Source of the DNA: CAWICD01 sp052267165 | GTDB taxonomy: Bacteria > Vulcanimicrobiota > Vulcanimicrobiia > Vulcanimicrobiales > Vulcanimicrobiaceae | Assembly (NCBI GenBank): GCA_052267165.1 | Contig: JBKQHO010000003.1 | Location: 1-64,000 of the forward strand | Length of the DNA stretch: 64,000 bases | Reading direction: 5' to 3' | Shown: positions 1 through 8,135 of the stretch, one piece after another | Layout: each line of letters opens with the position of its first letter | How positions within the stretch are numbered: the stretch's first letter is position 1 | The notes under the pieces: generated by a model | What the model was told of the DNA's origin: nothing | The model's input: only the letters and a program-made list of their open reading frames with translations | The model's database searches: none | Program-made: the position numbers and the translations under genes

Positions 1-165
1 GTCAACCGGTCTGCAAGAAGCTGCCCGGCGAGGTTTGGATCAACCGCCCGTCCACGGATGACGCGGCAGCGTAGTTGCTCACAGGATTTTCAGAAACACT
101 GGTGTCAAACCCCTTGACAATTTCCGCTAGAGCGTTACAGCGACTGCCCTCTGTTTCAGTTTCGG

Positions 166-214
166 GTGAGACCAGTTGAACGGACATATTTACTGAGGGC
201 GTGAAAGGTCTCAC
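166..214. repeat. Inverted repeat upstream of the transposase start
   Basis: GTGAGACC at 166-173 and GGTCTCAC at 207-214 are perfect 8-base inverted copies, and the second arm ends three bases before the orfA ATG. The pair could form a hairpin that hides the start region from read-through transcripts, a known way for insertion sequences to limit expression. The role is inferred. Confidence 0.4.
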
Positions 215-216
215 GC

Positions 217-627
217 ATGCCGCCCACCCCCCGTCCCGACCCCAGTTCCGATCCCGAGGTGCCCGCCAAGGCGACCCGCCGGCGATTCTCGGCCGCCGAG
301 AAGGCCCGCATTCTCGAAGAGTACGAGCGTGCCTCCGCGATCGAGAAGGCGCAAATCTGCAGGCGCGAGCGCATCTACTCATCGCACATTGCGAACTGGC
401 GTAAGCAGCGTGCTTCCGGGGCCCCTCTGGAGGCAAAGCGCGGGCGCAAGCCCGATCCGCAAGGCGTCGAAGTGACGCGTCTGAGCAAAGAGAACGAACG
501 CTTACAGCAGCGCTTAGCCAAGGCGGAACGGGTGATTGACATCCAGGGAAAAGCCTATGCGCTCTTGCGGGCTGTTGCCGGCGAGAGCGCGGATCAGATG
601 GACTTGCCGCCGTGGAAAAAGTCGTAA
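217..627 (+). CDS. IS3-family transposase OrfA
   Basis: This 136-residue protein carries an N-terminal helix-turn-helix of the transposase_8/IS911 OrfA type (FSAAEKARILEEYERAS, then an arginine-rich recognition region around residues 30-70), followed by a leucine-zipper-like coiled coil (about residues 85-118) of the kind used for OrfA multimerisation. It binds the element's inverted repeats. Its end overlaps OrfB by 16 bases in the -1 frame, and the overlap contains G AAA AAG at 615-621, a plausible slippage site for making an OrfAB fusion. Alternatively the TAATG overlap at 625-629 could couple OrfB translation. The length is usual for the family. Confidence 0.85.
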   Translation: MPPTPRPDPSSDPEVPAKATRRRFSAAEKARILEEYERASAIEKAQICRRERIYSSHIANWRKQRASGAPLEAKRGRKPDPQGVEVTRLSKENERLQQRLAKAERVIDIQGKAYALLRAVAGESADQMDLPPWKKS

Positions 628-1793
628 TGGATCTGGCGAGCGAGACCGGCGAGCGTGAGGCTTGCGCACAGGTCGGGCTTGCGCGCGCGAGCTTTCGCCG
701 GCGTCACGAGCTGGTGCGGTCAGCGCCGCTCGACGCGGTTGACCCCTCGGATTCATGCGTACATCCAACTCGGCAAGAGCGCCGTTACGAGGCGCGCAAG
801 GCCGATCGTGAACGTCGGCGAGAGGAACGCGTTCGTCGCCCCTCATCTCTGGCGCTCCGTGTCGAGGAACGGCAAGCGGTACTCGATTCCGTGCACGAGC
901 CTCGCTTCGTCGATCGCAGCGTGCCGTACATCTACGCCACGCTCCTGGACGAGGGCATCTATCAGTGCTCGATGTCGACGATGTATCGCATCCTTCACGC
1001 CGTGGGCGAAGTCGGCGAACGGCGCGATCAGGCAACGCGACCCGCACACGTGAAGCCCGAGCTCTGCGCCACGGCACCGCAACAGGTCTTCGCCTGGGAC
1101 ATTACCAAACTGCACGGCCCACAAAAGTGGACCTACTTTTACCTCTATGCCGTCATCGACATCTACAGCAGGTACATTGTCGGCTGGATGGTTGCCGATC
1201 GCGAAAGCTCCGAGCTTGCCCGCATACTGCTCTCGGAGACGATCGCCAAAGAGCGTTTGGACCCGAGCAAGCTGACGGTGCATTCCGATCGCGGCAGCTC
1301 GATGACCTCAAAGCCCGTCGCATTCCTACTCGCCGACCTCGGCGTGACCAAGAGCCATTCACGGCCTCATGTCAGTGACGACAACCCGCACATCGAGTCG
1401 CTGTTCAAAACCGCGAAATATCAACCGGAGTTCCCCGCGACTTTTGCCAACATCGTCGAAGCTCGTGAGTTCTGCCGCGTCTTCGTGCGTTGGTACAACA
1501 CGCAGCACCGCCACAGCGCGCTCGCGCTCCTGACGCCGGCCGACGTTCATTTCGGTCGCGCTCAGCACCGTTTGGAGGGACGGCAGCGAATCATGGATGC
1601 CGCGTATGCCGAACATCCGGAGCGATTCGTTAACGGCAAGCCTAACGTTCCGCAACTTCCAGCGGCATCGTACATCAATCGACCACTCGAAGTGATCGAC
1701 AAGGTCTGCGAATCGATGCCGATGCTATCTCAAGATCGTGACGGCACGCCAGTGATCGCATCAACAAATGAGCTACTCAAGCGAAGTGCTTGA
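612..1793 (+). CDS. IS3-family transposase OrfB (DDE integrase core)
   Basis: This is the catalytic transposase subunit. After an HTH_21-like N-terminal region, the rve core shows the first Asp in FAWDITKL (about residue 162), the second in VHSDRG (about 224) and the Glu in DNPHIESLF, with 35 residues between the second Asp and the Glu as in IS3 DD(35)E enzymes. A C-terminal tail with the WYNTQHRHSAL motif closes the domain. Starts at GTG 612 and ATG 627 are both possible; the latter overlaps the OrfA stop. The frame is intact, so the element could be active if its ends are functional. Confidence 0.88.
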   Translation: MEKVVMDLASETGEREACAQVGLARASFRRRHELVRSAPLDAVDPSDSCVHPTRQERRYEARKADRERRREERVRRPSSLALRVEERQAVLDSVHEPRFVDRSVPYIYATLLDEGIYQCSMSTMYRILHAVGEVGERRDQATRPAHVKPELCATAPQQVFAWDITKLHGPQKWTYFYLYAVIDIYSRYIVGWMVADRESSELARILLSETIAKERLDPSKLTVHSDRGSSMTSKPVAFLLADLGVTKSHSRPHVSDDNPHIESLFKTAKYQPEFPATFANIVEAREFCRVFVRWYNTQHRHSALALLTPADVHFGRAQHRLEGRQRIMDAAYAEHPERFVNGKPNVPQLPAASYINRPLEVIDKVCESMPMLSQDRDGTPVIASTNELLKRSA

Positions 1794-1875
1794 CAACCGA
1801 ATTACGCAGGTCTAAAATCACTAATCACGACAACGCACAATATTTACGTGCGACGCGCGGTCTCATTCGGACTGA

Positions 1876-2695
1876 AAACTTCCGCTGCTTGGTATATACA
1901 ACCTCGATCGAGACCACCTCGTGGTCATTCCGGGAAACCACGATATCCAGTGGTCGACCGATGCCGCCTATCGTGACGACGCGGCCGTCGCCGAGGCCCC
2001 CGATGTGGCAAAGGCCAACTACACGCATTTTTTACAGTGAACTGTTCGGCCACGAGCCAGACCGGTTCTTGAGCATGGGCCGCCGCTATTCTTGTCCATG
2101 TGGATTGACGGTCGATGTGTCCGCGTTGAACTCTAGCTCGCTCGAACAAGGACGTGACTTCCTAGCCGGAATGGGTCGCATCGACGAGGGTGGCTTTGCC
2201 AATGTCAAGAACGAACTTCGTTGGACCGAGGATGCAAGCAGCTTAACCTTTCGCATCTTGGCGACGCATCATCATGTAGCATTGACTGAAGATCTCGAAC
2301 CAGCAACTGGATACGCTCACGGTTTTGGGATAGCAGTCGATGCGGCACGGATTCAGCGACTCGCCGCCAGCCATCGAGTGCAGCTCATCATGCACGGCCA
2401 CAAGCATCGCGCATTCATCGGACGTGCCGACGTATACGAATTGCCAGAGAATGCTGTAAAACAATACAAGCTCGGTGCGCTATCAATCGTCGGTGGCGGC
2501 AGCGCGGGATCATCAGATACGGACGGCAATAAAAACTATGTCAATGTCATAGACCTTTCCTCAGGAGGCGTCACATTGACGATGTACCGCTCAATAAATC
2601 GGCAACTTTTTGTCGCTATGCCGACGTGGAAGGCTAAGTTCCGCATTTCCGATGACGAGCAGCTAACGCTTGGTGATTGGGAGGTGGTGCAGTGA
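1876..2695 (+). pseudogene. Metallophosphoesterase, 5'-truncated and frameshifted
   Basis: The calcineurin-like fold is recognisable from VVIPGNHDIQW (encoded from 1921), ATHHHV (from about 2261) and MHGHKHRAF (from about 2389), which supply metal-binding Asn/His and His/His residues. The usual first 60 or so residues with the DxH motif are absent: the frame holding GNHD meets a stop at 1873-1875, just inside the IS boundary. Upstream and downstream parts are in different frames. They join at a run of six T at 2028-2033; five T would give an uninterrupted YTHFYSELFG. The 3' end is intact and overlaps the next gene by four bases. Probably a dead gene left by the insertion element; a homopolymer sequencing error could explain the frameshift but not the missing 5' end. 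Confidence 0.75.
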
Positions 2696-3609
2696 CTGCT
2701 GCACAAAAAACAGACAAGGCCAAAATACGCCTTGTCATCACCGATCTCGATAACACATTATACGACTGGATTGAGTCCTTCGTTCCACCGTTTTACGCAA
2801 TGGTCAGCTCAGCCGCTGCCTTTCTTGGTGTTGAAGAGAAGCAATTACTCGATGAGCTTCAGGCGGTTCACCAGAGGCACGGGAGTTCGGAACATCCCTA
2901 TGCGCTGCTCGAGACGACGACTGTCGAACAGCAAATGTGGGACAAGGATCGCGCGACACGGCGTCGCTTGCTCAGTGAGGTATTCCATGAGTTCAATAAG
3001 CTGAGAAAACAGAACCTGCGACTTTACCAGGGAGTAGCAACTACGTTGGGGGCACTAAAATCCTTTGGCGTACCGGCCGTGGCGTATACTGACGCGCGTG
3101 TCCAGAACTCTCTTTTTCGGATGGTAAAGCTCAGTCTTCTCCCTTTGATTTCGCGCCTATACGCTCCACAGCACAACGTGGAATCAGAGCCACCAGGCCC
3201 CACGCCGGATTATGTCAGTTCAATACCGAAGGACTACGTTCGGTTACTGCCTCCGGAGGACCGAAAGCCGAACCCTGAGGCTCTCATTGACATCTGCAAC
3301 GATTTCGGCGTTGCTCCTGCGGCGGCATTGTATATCGGCGATAGCATGGTTCGGGATATTTATATGGCTCAAAGCGCCGGGCTTCACAATGCTTGGGCAC
3401 GGTATGGAACTGAAGTCGACCACGCCTTATGGTCTCGGCTAGTACGAGTAACGCATTGGAGCGCAGGCGACGTGCAGCGAGAGGAGCGGATTCGTGCTGA
3501 AGCGGCGAATACTGAACCTGAAGTAGAATTAGCTGAGTTTTCAGACATTCTTGAGCGTTTTACGTTTGTAGGGTCTAGCAAGAACATCGTAGGCGCGCCG
3601 GTCACCTAG
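2692..3609 (+). CDS. HAD-superfamily hydrolase
   Basis: A 305-residue haloacid-dehalogenase-type phosphatase. Motif I is DLDNTLYDW near the N-terminus, motif II the Thr of AYTDARV, motif III the Lys of DRKPNPE, and motif IV GDSMVRDI; together they form the Asp-nucleophile and Mg site for phosphate-ester hydrolysis. Substrate unknown. The GTG start at 2692 is chosen because GGGAGG at 2679-2684 is well spaced and GTGA overlaps the stop of the metallophosphoesterase; a TTG at 2677 in the same frame lies inside that Shine-Dalgarno sequence. The four-base overlap says the two phosphatases were one operon before the upstream gene was damaged. Codon use looks less GC-biased than housekeeping genes later in the window, consistent with acquired DNA. 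Confidence 0.8.
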   Translation: MTAAQKTDKAKIRLVITDLDNTLYDWIESFVPPFYAMVSSAAAFLGVEEKQLLDELQAVHQRHGSSEHPYALLETTTVEQQMWDKDRATRRRLLSEVFHEFNKLRKQNLRLYQGVATTLGALKSFGVPAVAYTDARVQNSLFRMVKLSLLPLISRLYAPQHNVESEPPGPTPDYVSSIPKDYVRLLPPEDRKPNPEALIDICNDFGVAPAAALYIGDSMVRDIYMAQSAGLHNAWARYGTEVDHALWSRLVRVTHWSAGDVQREERIRAEAANTEPEVELAEFSDILERFTFVGSSKNIVGAPVT

Positions 3610-3718
3610 CTCGCGGTAGCGATGGCCGTAGGCGCAGAACTGTCGCGGTGCAAAGCATTTGAGCGAAGAGCCGCTGCAGCATCGGCGATGTAGCCGTCCG
3701 ACATGACCTAGCCGACGC

Positions 3719-5860
3719 TTACGGATTGGTACTGGAAAGCGCTCTGGCGACGCTCCGTGCACAGGCTGCCGCATCGGACCAGATCTCACAGCCGAGGTAA
3801 CGTTGTACGGTCCAGCCCATGTCGCTGAGGGTTCGCTGTTGGCGTGCGTCGAGGATGCGTTGGCGGCGCGTGTTGTGCCAGGCTAAGCCGTCGACGTAGA
3901 TCAGTAGCTTCTGTTCGGGATAGGCAAAGTCGGCAATCGTCATCAGCCTTTCCGTGGTGGGATGATCGATGTGAAGTTGCTTCTGCGGCTCCGGTAGGCC
4001 GGCGGCCCGCAGGGCTTCGAGCAGTCTGAGCTCGATCGGCGAATCGCAGCCCTCGGCACGCGCACGCTGCCATTCAGGCGACGACATCTCGTCGCCCACC
4101 GCCTCGATGAGCTCGCCAGTCGCGGGTTTCAGGCGGGCGGCGTTTTGCAAGAAGCCGACCGCGGCGTGCCAATCGAAGACATCGCCGCGCCAGGCCGTGC
4201 GGTAGGTTCGCAGACACTGATAGCAAGAGCGCTCGCAGCCGCGACCGTCGATGTGCGCCTGCAGGTGCTGCAAGGCGGCCTCGGCGACGCGGTCAAAGTT
4301 TTCGACCAGCTCGTCGAGGATGCCGGAGCCGCCCATGACGTCGTCGATCCAAAGGACCTCGACGGGGCGCTCCTTTCCTTCGGCGTCGCGCTCCATCGCC
4401 ACGAGGGGTTCGAGGTCGTCGTCGTCGAGATCGTAGGCCCGGATCGCACCGGCCACGATCGCTGCCGCGACGGACCAGGCCCACGTGCCCGACTCCGGGC
4501 TGCCGGCGAGCATTTGCGGAATGCGAAGTCGCAAGATATCGCTCTTAACCTCGTGCCCGATCAGGTAGTCCTCGACCTGGCCGCCGCAGCGACTCGGGTC
4601 ACGATGCTTGACCTCCGCTTCCGAATAGATCGGCCCTGGCGGCGGCTGCGTGCTGGTCTTCTTCTTTCCGCCTCCTTTCGCTTTCGGCGTTATCGGAGGA
4701 TCAAACGTCTCGCCGCAGGTCAGGCATAGCCGATACGGCGTTGCGGCGATCTTGCCGCGCTCTTGGCGCCCGTGGTTCAGGTACAGGATCGTCTCGCCGT
4801 GCGACAGTTCGAGCTGGAGACCGTCGCCGCTCGGATCGCCGAGGACGTACGGCTTCCGCGGAACGTCGTAACGTGGGTGTGCACGCTGGTCGATCCGCTC
4901 CCGCCGGCGTTCCTCCTCGCTTAGAGGATCGACGTCGCGTTGGGTTGCCTGAAATGCGCCGACATCAACGTAACGCCGCGTGGCCCCGTCGAGCGTGGCC
5001 CCGCACGAGGGTCGCGCGCATACGTTCGCGTCCGCCCGATTCGCGTGCTTGCATGAGCCGCATTCGATAAACTCCAACGGTTCGACGCCGGGACTACTAC
5101 CCAGGTCGGGGCGGAACAGTGCGAGCCGGGTGACCTGCCAACGGCTCCCACGAGCGTAAACGATTTGGCCCGGGGCGTACTCACGCTGCGCCTGCACGCG
5201 ACTGGCTTGGAGCGGCTGCGGATCGAAGCCCAGCGTCAATGAGCCGGGGTCGCTTGGGAAAGCATAACCCGGAATGACGCCGGCCTCGGCGAGAATGCGC
5301 GGCAAATAGGCTTGCTGGTCGCCGCTGCTGCCTACGCGGAGCGCCACGGCGAGGTCATTCCAACGGCGGCGCTCCCACTGTCGTTGTTCGCCAACACCAT
5401 CCAGCTTATGCATCTCGAAGGACGCACGCTTGATCGCTTCAGCCCGCCGCAAGATCGCTTCTTCGACGCGGTCGGCCGTCTCTGACACGCGTTCCTCGGT
5501 CCACGCTCGCGCCACGCCGGTGATCGATCCGAACGCTTGCCAGGCACGCTCGCGCGCTTCCGGGTAGGCCCCCGCGATGGCATTGCGTACTTCTTGCAGC
5601 GCGACTGCGTCGATCTCGCCCTCCTCGCGGATATACTTCGCGACATCTTTGGGGTACTCGAGCTTGGCTGTCTCGAGGACAACGCTGCGCACGTGGCGCG
5701 CCAGCCCTTCCAGGTTTTCGAGGTTGAAGCGCGGTGCTGGGATCGCGCCCGAAATCATCTCCTCCGGATAGCTCCGCTCCGGCACGATGTATCCCAATTC
5801 GGTAAGTAGATATGGCCGCAGTCCAGTGCCAGCGTGCCGCCGAATCTCATGAACCTTCAT
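3719..5860 (-). CDS. DUF1998 helicase C-terminal half fused to Uma2 tail, with Vsr/DUF559-like nuclease end
   Basis: About 713 residues. From roughly residue 33, PEEMISGAIPAPRFNLEN resembles the segment that follows the helicase core in DUF1998 DEAD/DEAH proteins; the two RecA domains that should precede it are missing. A four-cysteine zinc knuckle (ECGSC...CARPSC) sits near residue 266, and the DUF1998 signature with DDVMGGSGILDEL and CERSCYQCLRTY near residues 507-560. Residues about 607-713 (SPIELRLLEALRAAG ... LLIYVDGLAWH) look like a DUF559/Vsr-type nuclease. The first 32 or so residues match the C-terminus of the Uma2 protein at 17.7-17.9 kb, so the frame is a chimera that probably lost its motor. 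Related full-length proteins occur in DISARM-like and DNA-repair contexts. Whether this product is made is unknown. Confidence 0.7.
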   Translation of the reverse strand: MKVHEIRRHAGTGLRPYLLTELGYIVPERSYPEEMISGAIPAPRFNLENLEGLARHVRSVVLETAKLEYPKDVAKYIREEGEIDAVALQEVRNAIAGAYPEARERAWQAFGSITGVARAWTEERVSETADRVEEAILRRAEAIKRASFEMHKLDGVGEQRQWERRRWNDLAVALRVGSSGDQQAYLPRILAEAGVIPGYAFPSDPGSLTLGFDPQPLQASRVQAQREYAPGQIVYARGSRWQVTRLALFRPDLGSSPGVEPLEFIECGSCKHANRADANVCARPSCGATLDGATRRYVDVGAFQATQRDVDPLSEEERRRERIDQRAHPRYDVPRKPYVLGDPSGDGLQLELSHGETILYLNHGRQERGKIAATPYRLCLTCGETFDPPITPKAKGGGKKKTSTQPPPGPIYSEAEVKHRDPSRCGGQVEDYLIGHEVKSDILRLRIPQMLAGSPESGTWAWSVAAAIVAGAIRAYDLDDDDLEPLVAMERDAEGKERPVEVLWIDDVMGGSGILDELVENFDRVAEAALQHLQAHIDGRGCERSCYQCLRTYRTAWRGDVFDWHAAVGFLQNAARLKPATGELIEAVGDEMSSPEWQRARAEGCDSPIELRLLEALRAAGLPEPQKQLHIDHPTTERLMTIADFAYPEQKLLIYVDGLAWHNTRRQRILDARQQRTLSDMGWTVQRYLGCEIWSDAAACARSVARALSSTNP

Positions 5861-5877
5861 GGCGGCATAGATATCAC

Positions 5878-6372
5878 TTAGCTTGCCGGCGGCGACAGAA
5901 TGACGATGGCGGTGCGCTGGGGGTCGAACCAGACGGCTGAAGCTATGAGGGAATCGGCGAGGTGCGCGAAAGCGGACTCGACTTCTTCGCGCGTGCAGGC
6001 TTGGCTGCTGCCGGCGCCTTGCAGGGCGCGGTCGACGAGCAGCATCGCGGCGTCGACGGTGAGGTGCTGTGCTTCGCCGCCGTCGGTCTGTTCCGCGTGC
6101 GCGCACTGCGCGGACCAGCCTTCGCGCTGAACCAGGAACGCGACCGTGGCGATGCGCTTGGCGCGGCCGTGGCGGCGCTCCCACAGCAGATCGCCGATCG
6201 CTTCGGAGGCGAAGCCGGGGACGAGCGCGGCGGCGAGGATCACGTCGCTGCGCGTGGCGGACTTCAGGAGAATCCTGCGCCAATTGCGGCCGGCTAGAAG
6301 ATCGCCGAGCTCACTCGGGATCGAGCGAGGCGCAGCGGCCTCTTGCTCAGGCCTGCTCCTCGGTGAACCCAA
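5878..6372 (-). CDS. Hypothetical protein of the repeated island module
   Basis: A 164-residue soluble protein of no family I recognise, starting at TTG 6372 and overlapping the 51-residue small gene upstream by 26 bases. The last 60 or so residues (VDAAMLLVDRALQGAGS ... TAIVILSPP) recur with about 90% identity at 7.5-7.7 kb and 8.8-9.0 kb, and its middle (GFASEAIGDLLW) recurs near 10.65 kb. It lies between a membrane protein plus small protein upstream and the DUF1998 helicase fragment downstream, all on the minus strand, so it may be a subunit of the same accessory system. This is the longest copy and possibly the ancestral one. Confidence 0.5.
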   Translation of the reverse strand: MGSPRSRPEQEAAAPRSIPSELGDLLAGRNWRRILLKSATRSDVILAAALVPGFASEAIGDLLWERRHGRAKRIATVAFLVQREGWSAQCAHAEQTDGGEAQHLTVDAAMLLVDRALQGAGSSQACTREEVESAFAHLADSLIASAVWFDPQRTAIVILSPPAS

Positions 6373-6534
6373 TCTTAAAGAAGGCCGCGGGACCCAGTTT
6401 GTCGATTTCCAAGCTCGCTTGCTGGCTGTCCCGCTCTGCCTGCTGAGCCTCGAGGGACTGCTTCATGGATGGCGGGAGATACTCGCTGAGGTTGATTTTC
6501 ATTGTGGCTCTCTGAGTATATCAGACTCTGGCGA
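6287..6534. repeat. Long direct repeat, copy 1 (partner 10917-11164)
   Basis: About 248 bases covering the end of the membrane-protein gene, the whole MKINL small gene and the start of the next gene recur at 10917-11164 in the same orientation with roughly 90% or better identity by eye. Similarity continues more weakly on the left as far as the GFASEAIGDLLW segment. It is the longest and best-preserved of the island's internal duplications. Confidence 0.75.
6347..6502 (-). CDS. Small 51-residue protein, duplicated at 11 kb
   Basis: Starts MKINLSEYLPPSMK and ends EEQA; it is charged, glutamine-rich and probably helical, with no membrane segment. A near-identical copy lies at 10942-11133, where the TGA is TGG and the frame runs 12 residues longer. 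Substitutions between the copies are mostly conservative (for example Gln to His, Leu to Met), which suggests the frame was once under selection. It overlaps the 3' end of the membrane-protein gene and the 5' end of the next gene, implying a compact co-translated set. Function unknown. Confidence 0.5.
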   Translation of the reverse strand: MKINLSEYLPPSMKQSLEAQQAERDSQQASLEIDKLGPAAFFKIGFTEEQA

Positions 6535-7055
6535 AGCGCCCAAGCGAGGACCAAGATCGTCAGGAAGATGCTGCCGTTGAAGACCCATCCGCGGAAGCGG
6601 ATTCGGCGCTCGTTGTACGCCACTGCGGCCGGGAAGCCTTCGAGGATGGCGCTTCGCGTTCTCCGCGGGGCCCTTGGAAACTGGTGCAGGAACCATCCGA
6701 CCTTCGCGATTTCCGGCACGTCTCGGACGAAATAGCTGATGCTCGTGGCTGCCATCAGGCATAGGAACGCCTCGCCGGGCCAGCTGCCGAACTCCTCAAC
6801 CCTGTCGATGAGTACGATCGCGATGGCGGCTTGGGCTGCTATCAGAACGCCGAGCCTCGTATTGATGGATTCCAGCGTGGCGATGCCGCGGTCGTAGATC
6901 CGTTCGGCGAAGTCGAACCCGAATATCTCTTCATACTGCGCGAGCTGCTGCTGTAGGAGGGCAGTACTCTGCTCTCGAGCGTCCAGCTGGGGCGGCTCGG
7001 ACGAGCCCAACAACGCAAAGAGCGCTGCGATGCCGGCGGCCGCTGCGCGTTGCAT
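6375..7055 (-). CDS. Membrane protein with about three hydrophobic segments
   Basis: ATG 7055 is preceded by AGGTGA at good spacing. The 226-residue product has a short hydrophobic start, an amphipathic helix (AREQSTALLQQQLAQYEEIF), a hydrophobic stretch LGVLIAAQAAIAIVLI, a second at FLCLMAATSISYFV and a third at FNGSIFLTILVLAWAL. The pattern of a helical arm followed by a membrane hairpin resembles small membrane effectors found in defence loci, but this is only a shape comparison. Its last 40 codons overlap the MKINL small gene in another frame; one of the two frames may not be used in that overlap. The 3' end is repeated at 11.0-11.16 kb. Confidence 0.45.
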   Translation of the reverse strand: MQRAAAAGIAALFALLGSSEPPQLDAREQSTALLQQQLAQYEEIFGFDFAERIYDRGIATLESINTRLGVLIAAQAAIAIVLIDRVEEFGSWPGEAFLCLMAATSISYFVRDVPEIAKVGWFLHQFPRAPRRTRSAILEGFPAAVAYNERRIRFRGWVFNGSIFLTILVLAWALRQSLIYSESHNENQPQRVSPAIHEAVPRGSAGRAGQPASELGNRQTGSRGLL

Positions 7056-7190
7056 AATTGTCACCTGATTTGGTGTCTGTTCCCTCGTAGCGATAGATCT
7101 CAACTACTATCGCGACGGCCGTGCCGAATAGCAACAGCTGGCCGTTCCTCCGGCTGGGTGGTGACGATGGCGCTCCGCCGGACGTCGAGC

Positions 7191-7463
7191 CTACGCAGCA
7201 CTGCCGGTCTTGCGGCGCACGCGTGCGAGCCGCTGGCGCACACGTTCCAGCACCTCCTCTTCGGAGAGCGTCGGCTCGTCGGTTTCGGCGAGCGCCTCGT
7301 CGATCCACGCCCGCAGTGCGTCTCGCCGCACTTCCCGTTCGTGCTCCTGATCTTGCAGCAGCCGGAGTCCCGCACGGATGACCTCGCTGCTCGAGGCGTA
7401 CCGGCCCGACTCGACCTGGCTGCGAACGAAGGCGTCCATTTCGGGGGGTATGGAGATCGTCAT
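7191..7463 (-). CDS. ParD-like ribbon-helix-helix antitoxin
   Basis: The 90-residue product starts MTISIPPEMDAFVRSQVESG and continues SSSEVIRAGLRLLQ, the beta-strand and two helices of the CopG/ParD DNA-binding fold; the acidic C-terminal half would wrap a ParE toxin. ATG 7463 is chosen because upstream codons in the frame are not family-like. A normal parE is absent: directly downstream, GTG followed by LRRLDVRRSAIV in the next 40 or so bases may be the first residues of one before similarity stops. The locus therefore looks like an orphan antitoxin with a deleted toxin. Such genes normally repress their own promoter. Confidence 0.75.
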   Translation of the reverse strand: MTISIPPEMDAFVRSQVESGRYASSSEVIRAGLRLLQDQEHEREVRRDALRAWIDEALAETDEPTLSEEEVLERVRQRLARVRRKTGSAA

Positions 7464-7519
7464 GCCCCTTATTCTACCGCAAAATGCCACAAAATACCAT
7501 TTTCTGGCATGCAAGCGCC

Positions 7520-7730
7520 TCAGTTCGTGGGCGGGGACAGGATGACGATGGCGGTGCGCTGGGGGTCGAGCCAGACGGCGGAGGCGACGAGGGGGTCGGC
7601 GAGGTGCGCGAAGGCGGACTCGACTTCTTCGCGCGTGCAGCCTTGGCTGCTGCCGGCGCCTTGCAGGGCGCGGTCGACGAGCAGCATCGCGGCGTCGACA
7701 GTGAGGTGCGGGGCTTCGCCGCGGTCGGGC
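7520..7730 (-). repeat. Repeated C-terminal module, copy 2
   Basis: This stretch encodes VDAAMLLVDRALQGAGS and on to AIVILSPPTN, matching the 3' end of the gene at 5878-6372. The preceding codons (QPDRGEAPHLT) are also shared, after which similarity ends abruptly near 7735 just before the HigBA promoter. No upstream gene body remains, so this is a fragment. Confidence 0.75.
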
Positions 7731-7754
7731 TGCGCGAGGGGCAGATGGCGCCGG

Positions 7755-7790
7755 TTGACAGGCAGCTTGGCATTATGGCATAATTGCCAT
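7755..7790 (+). promoter_or_regulatory. Promoter and operator of the HigBA-type locus
   Basis: TTGACA at 7755-7760 and CATAAT at 7779-7784 form a sigma-70-type promoter with an 18-base spacer. The -10 region lies inside the palindrome TTATG-G-CATAA (7773-7783), flanked by GGCA and TTGCC. Operators overlapping the -10 box are usual for autoregulated HigA antitoxins, and the toxin's TTG start follows at 7795. Confidence 0.6.
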
Positions 7791-7794
7791 AGCA

Positions 7795-8135
7795 TTGGAG
7801 CGCGACGAGCATCAGAAACCGATCGCTTGGGTCGGATCTTCGAAAAGAGACCTCAAAGCGATGCCGGACGAGGTCCAGGGGCCGAGTACGCGCAGCCGAT
7901 GCGCGGCGATCTGCGCGACGTCATCGAAATCAAGGCCGATAACCAGCGTGGCGACAGCACGTATCGAGCCGCCTACACCATCAAGCTCGGTGATACCGTC
8001 TACGTCCTACATGTCTTCCAGAAGAAATCGAAGAAAGGCCGAGAGACGCCGCAGCGTGAGCTTGATCTTATCCGCCTGCGCCTAACGCTAGCCCGAGAGC
8101 ATCATGAGCAACAGGAACGAAAAACTCGCAATTGA
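7795..8135 (+). pseudogene. HigB/Gp49-family toxin, internally deleted and frameshifted
   Basis: The first frame (TTG 7795) encodes KPIAWVGSSKRDLKAMPDEV, the conserved N-terminus of phage Gp49-like RelE-superfamily toxins. The rest lies in another frame: QPMRGDLRDVIEIK, then STYRAAYTIKLGDTVYVLHV, FQKKSKKG and TPQRELDLIRLRL, all typical of the family. Relative to intact members about a dozen residues are missing between DEV and QPMRG, so a small deletion caused the shift. The antitoxin follows with a 32-base overlap. A toxin inactivated beside an intact antitoxin is a common decay state. Confidence 0.75.

Larger units (their letters stand above)
103..1795 (+). mobile_element. IS3-family insertion sequence (ends tentative)
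   Basis: Two overlapping transposase genes in the IS3 orfA/orfB arrangement define the element. Possible ends are TGTCAA at 103-108 and its complement TTGACA at 1790-1795; about 10 of the first 14 bases match as inverted repeats, and the ends start TG and finish CA as in this family. No flanking target duplication was seen, so the ends may be wrong or the element may have suffered a later deletion. At about 1.69 kb it is slightly longer than a typical IS3 member. The right end lies inside the coding region of a truncated metallophosphoesterase, so insertion or a linked deletion probably removed that gene's 5' part. Confidence 0.55.

Noticed and set aside
1790..2040. The open frame starting at 1790 as the true N-terminus of the metallophosphoesterase
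   Set aside because: Its first 80 residues are unlike any phosphoesterase, while the GNHD motif is encoded in a different frame over the same bases.
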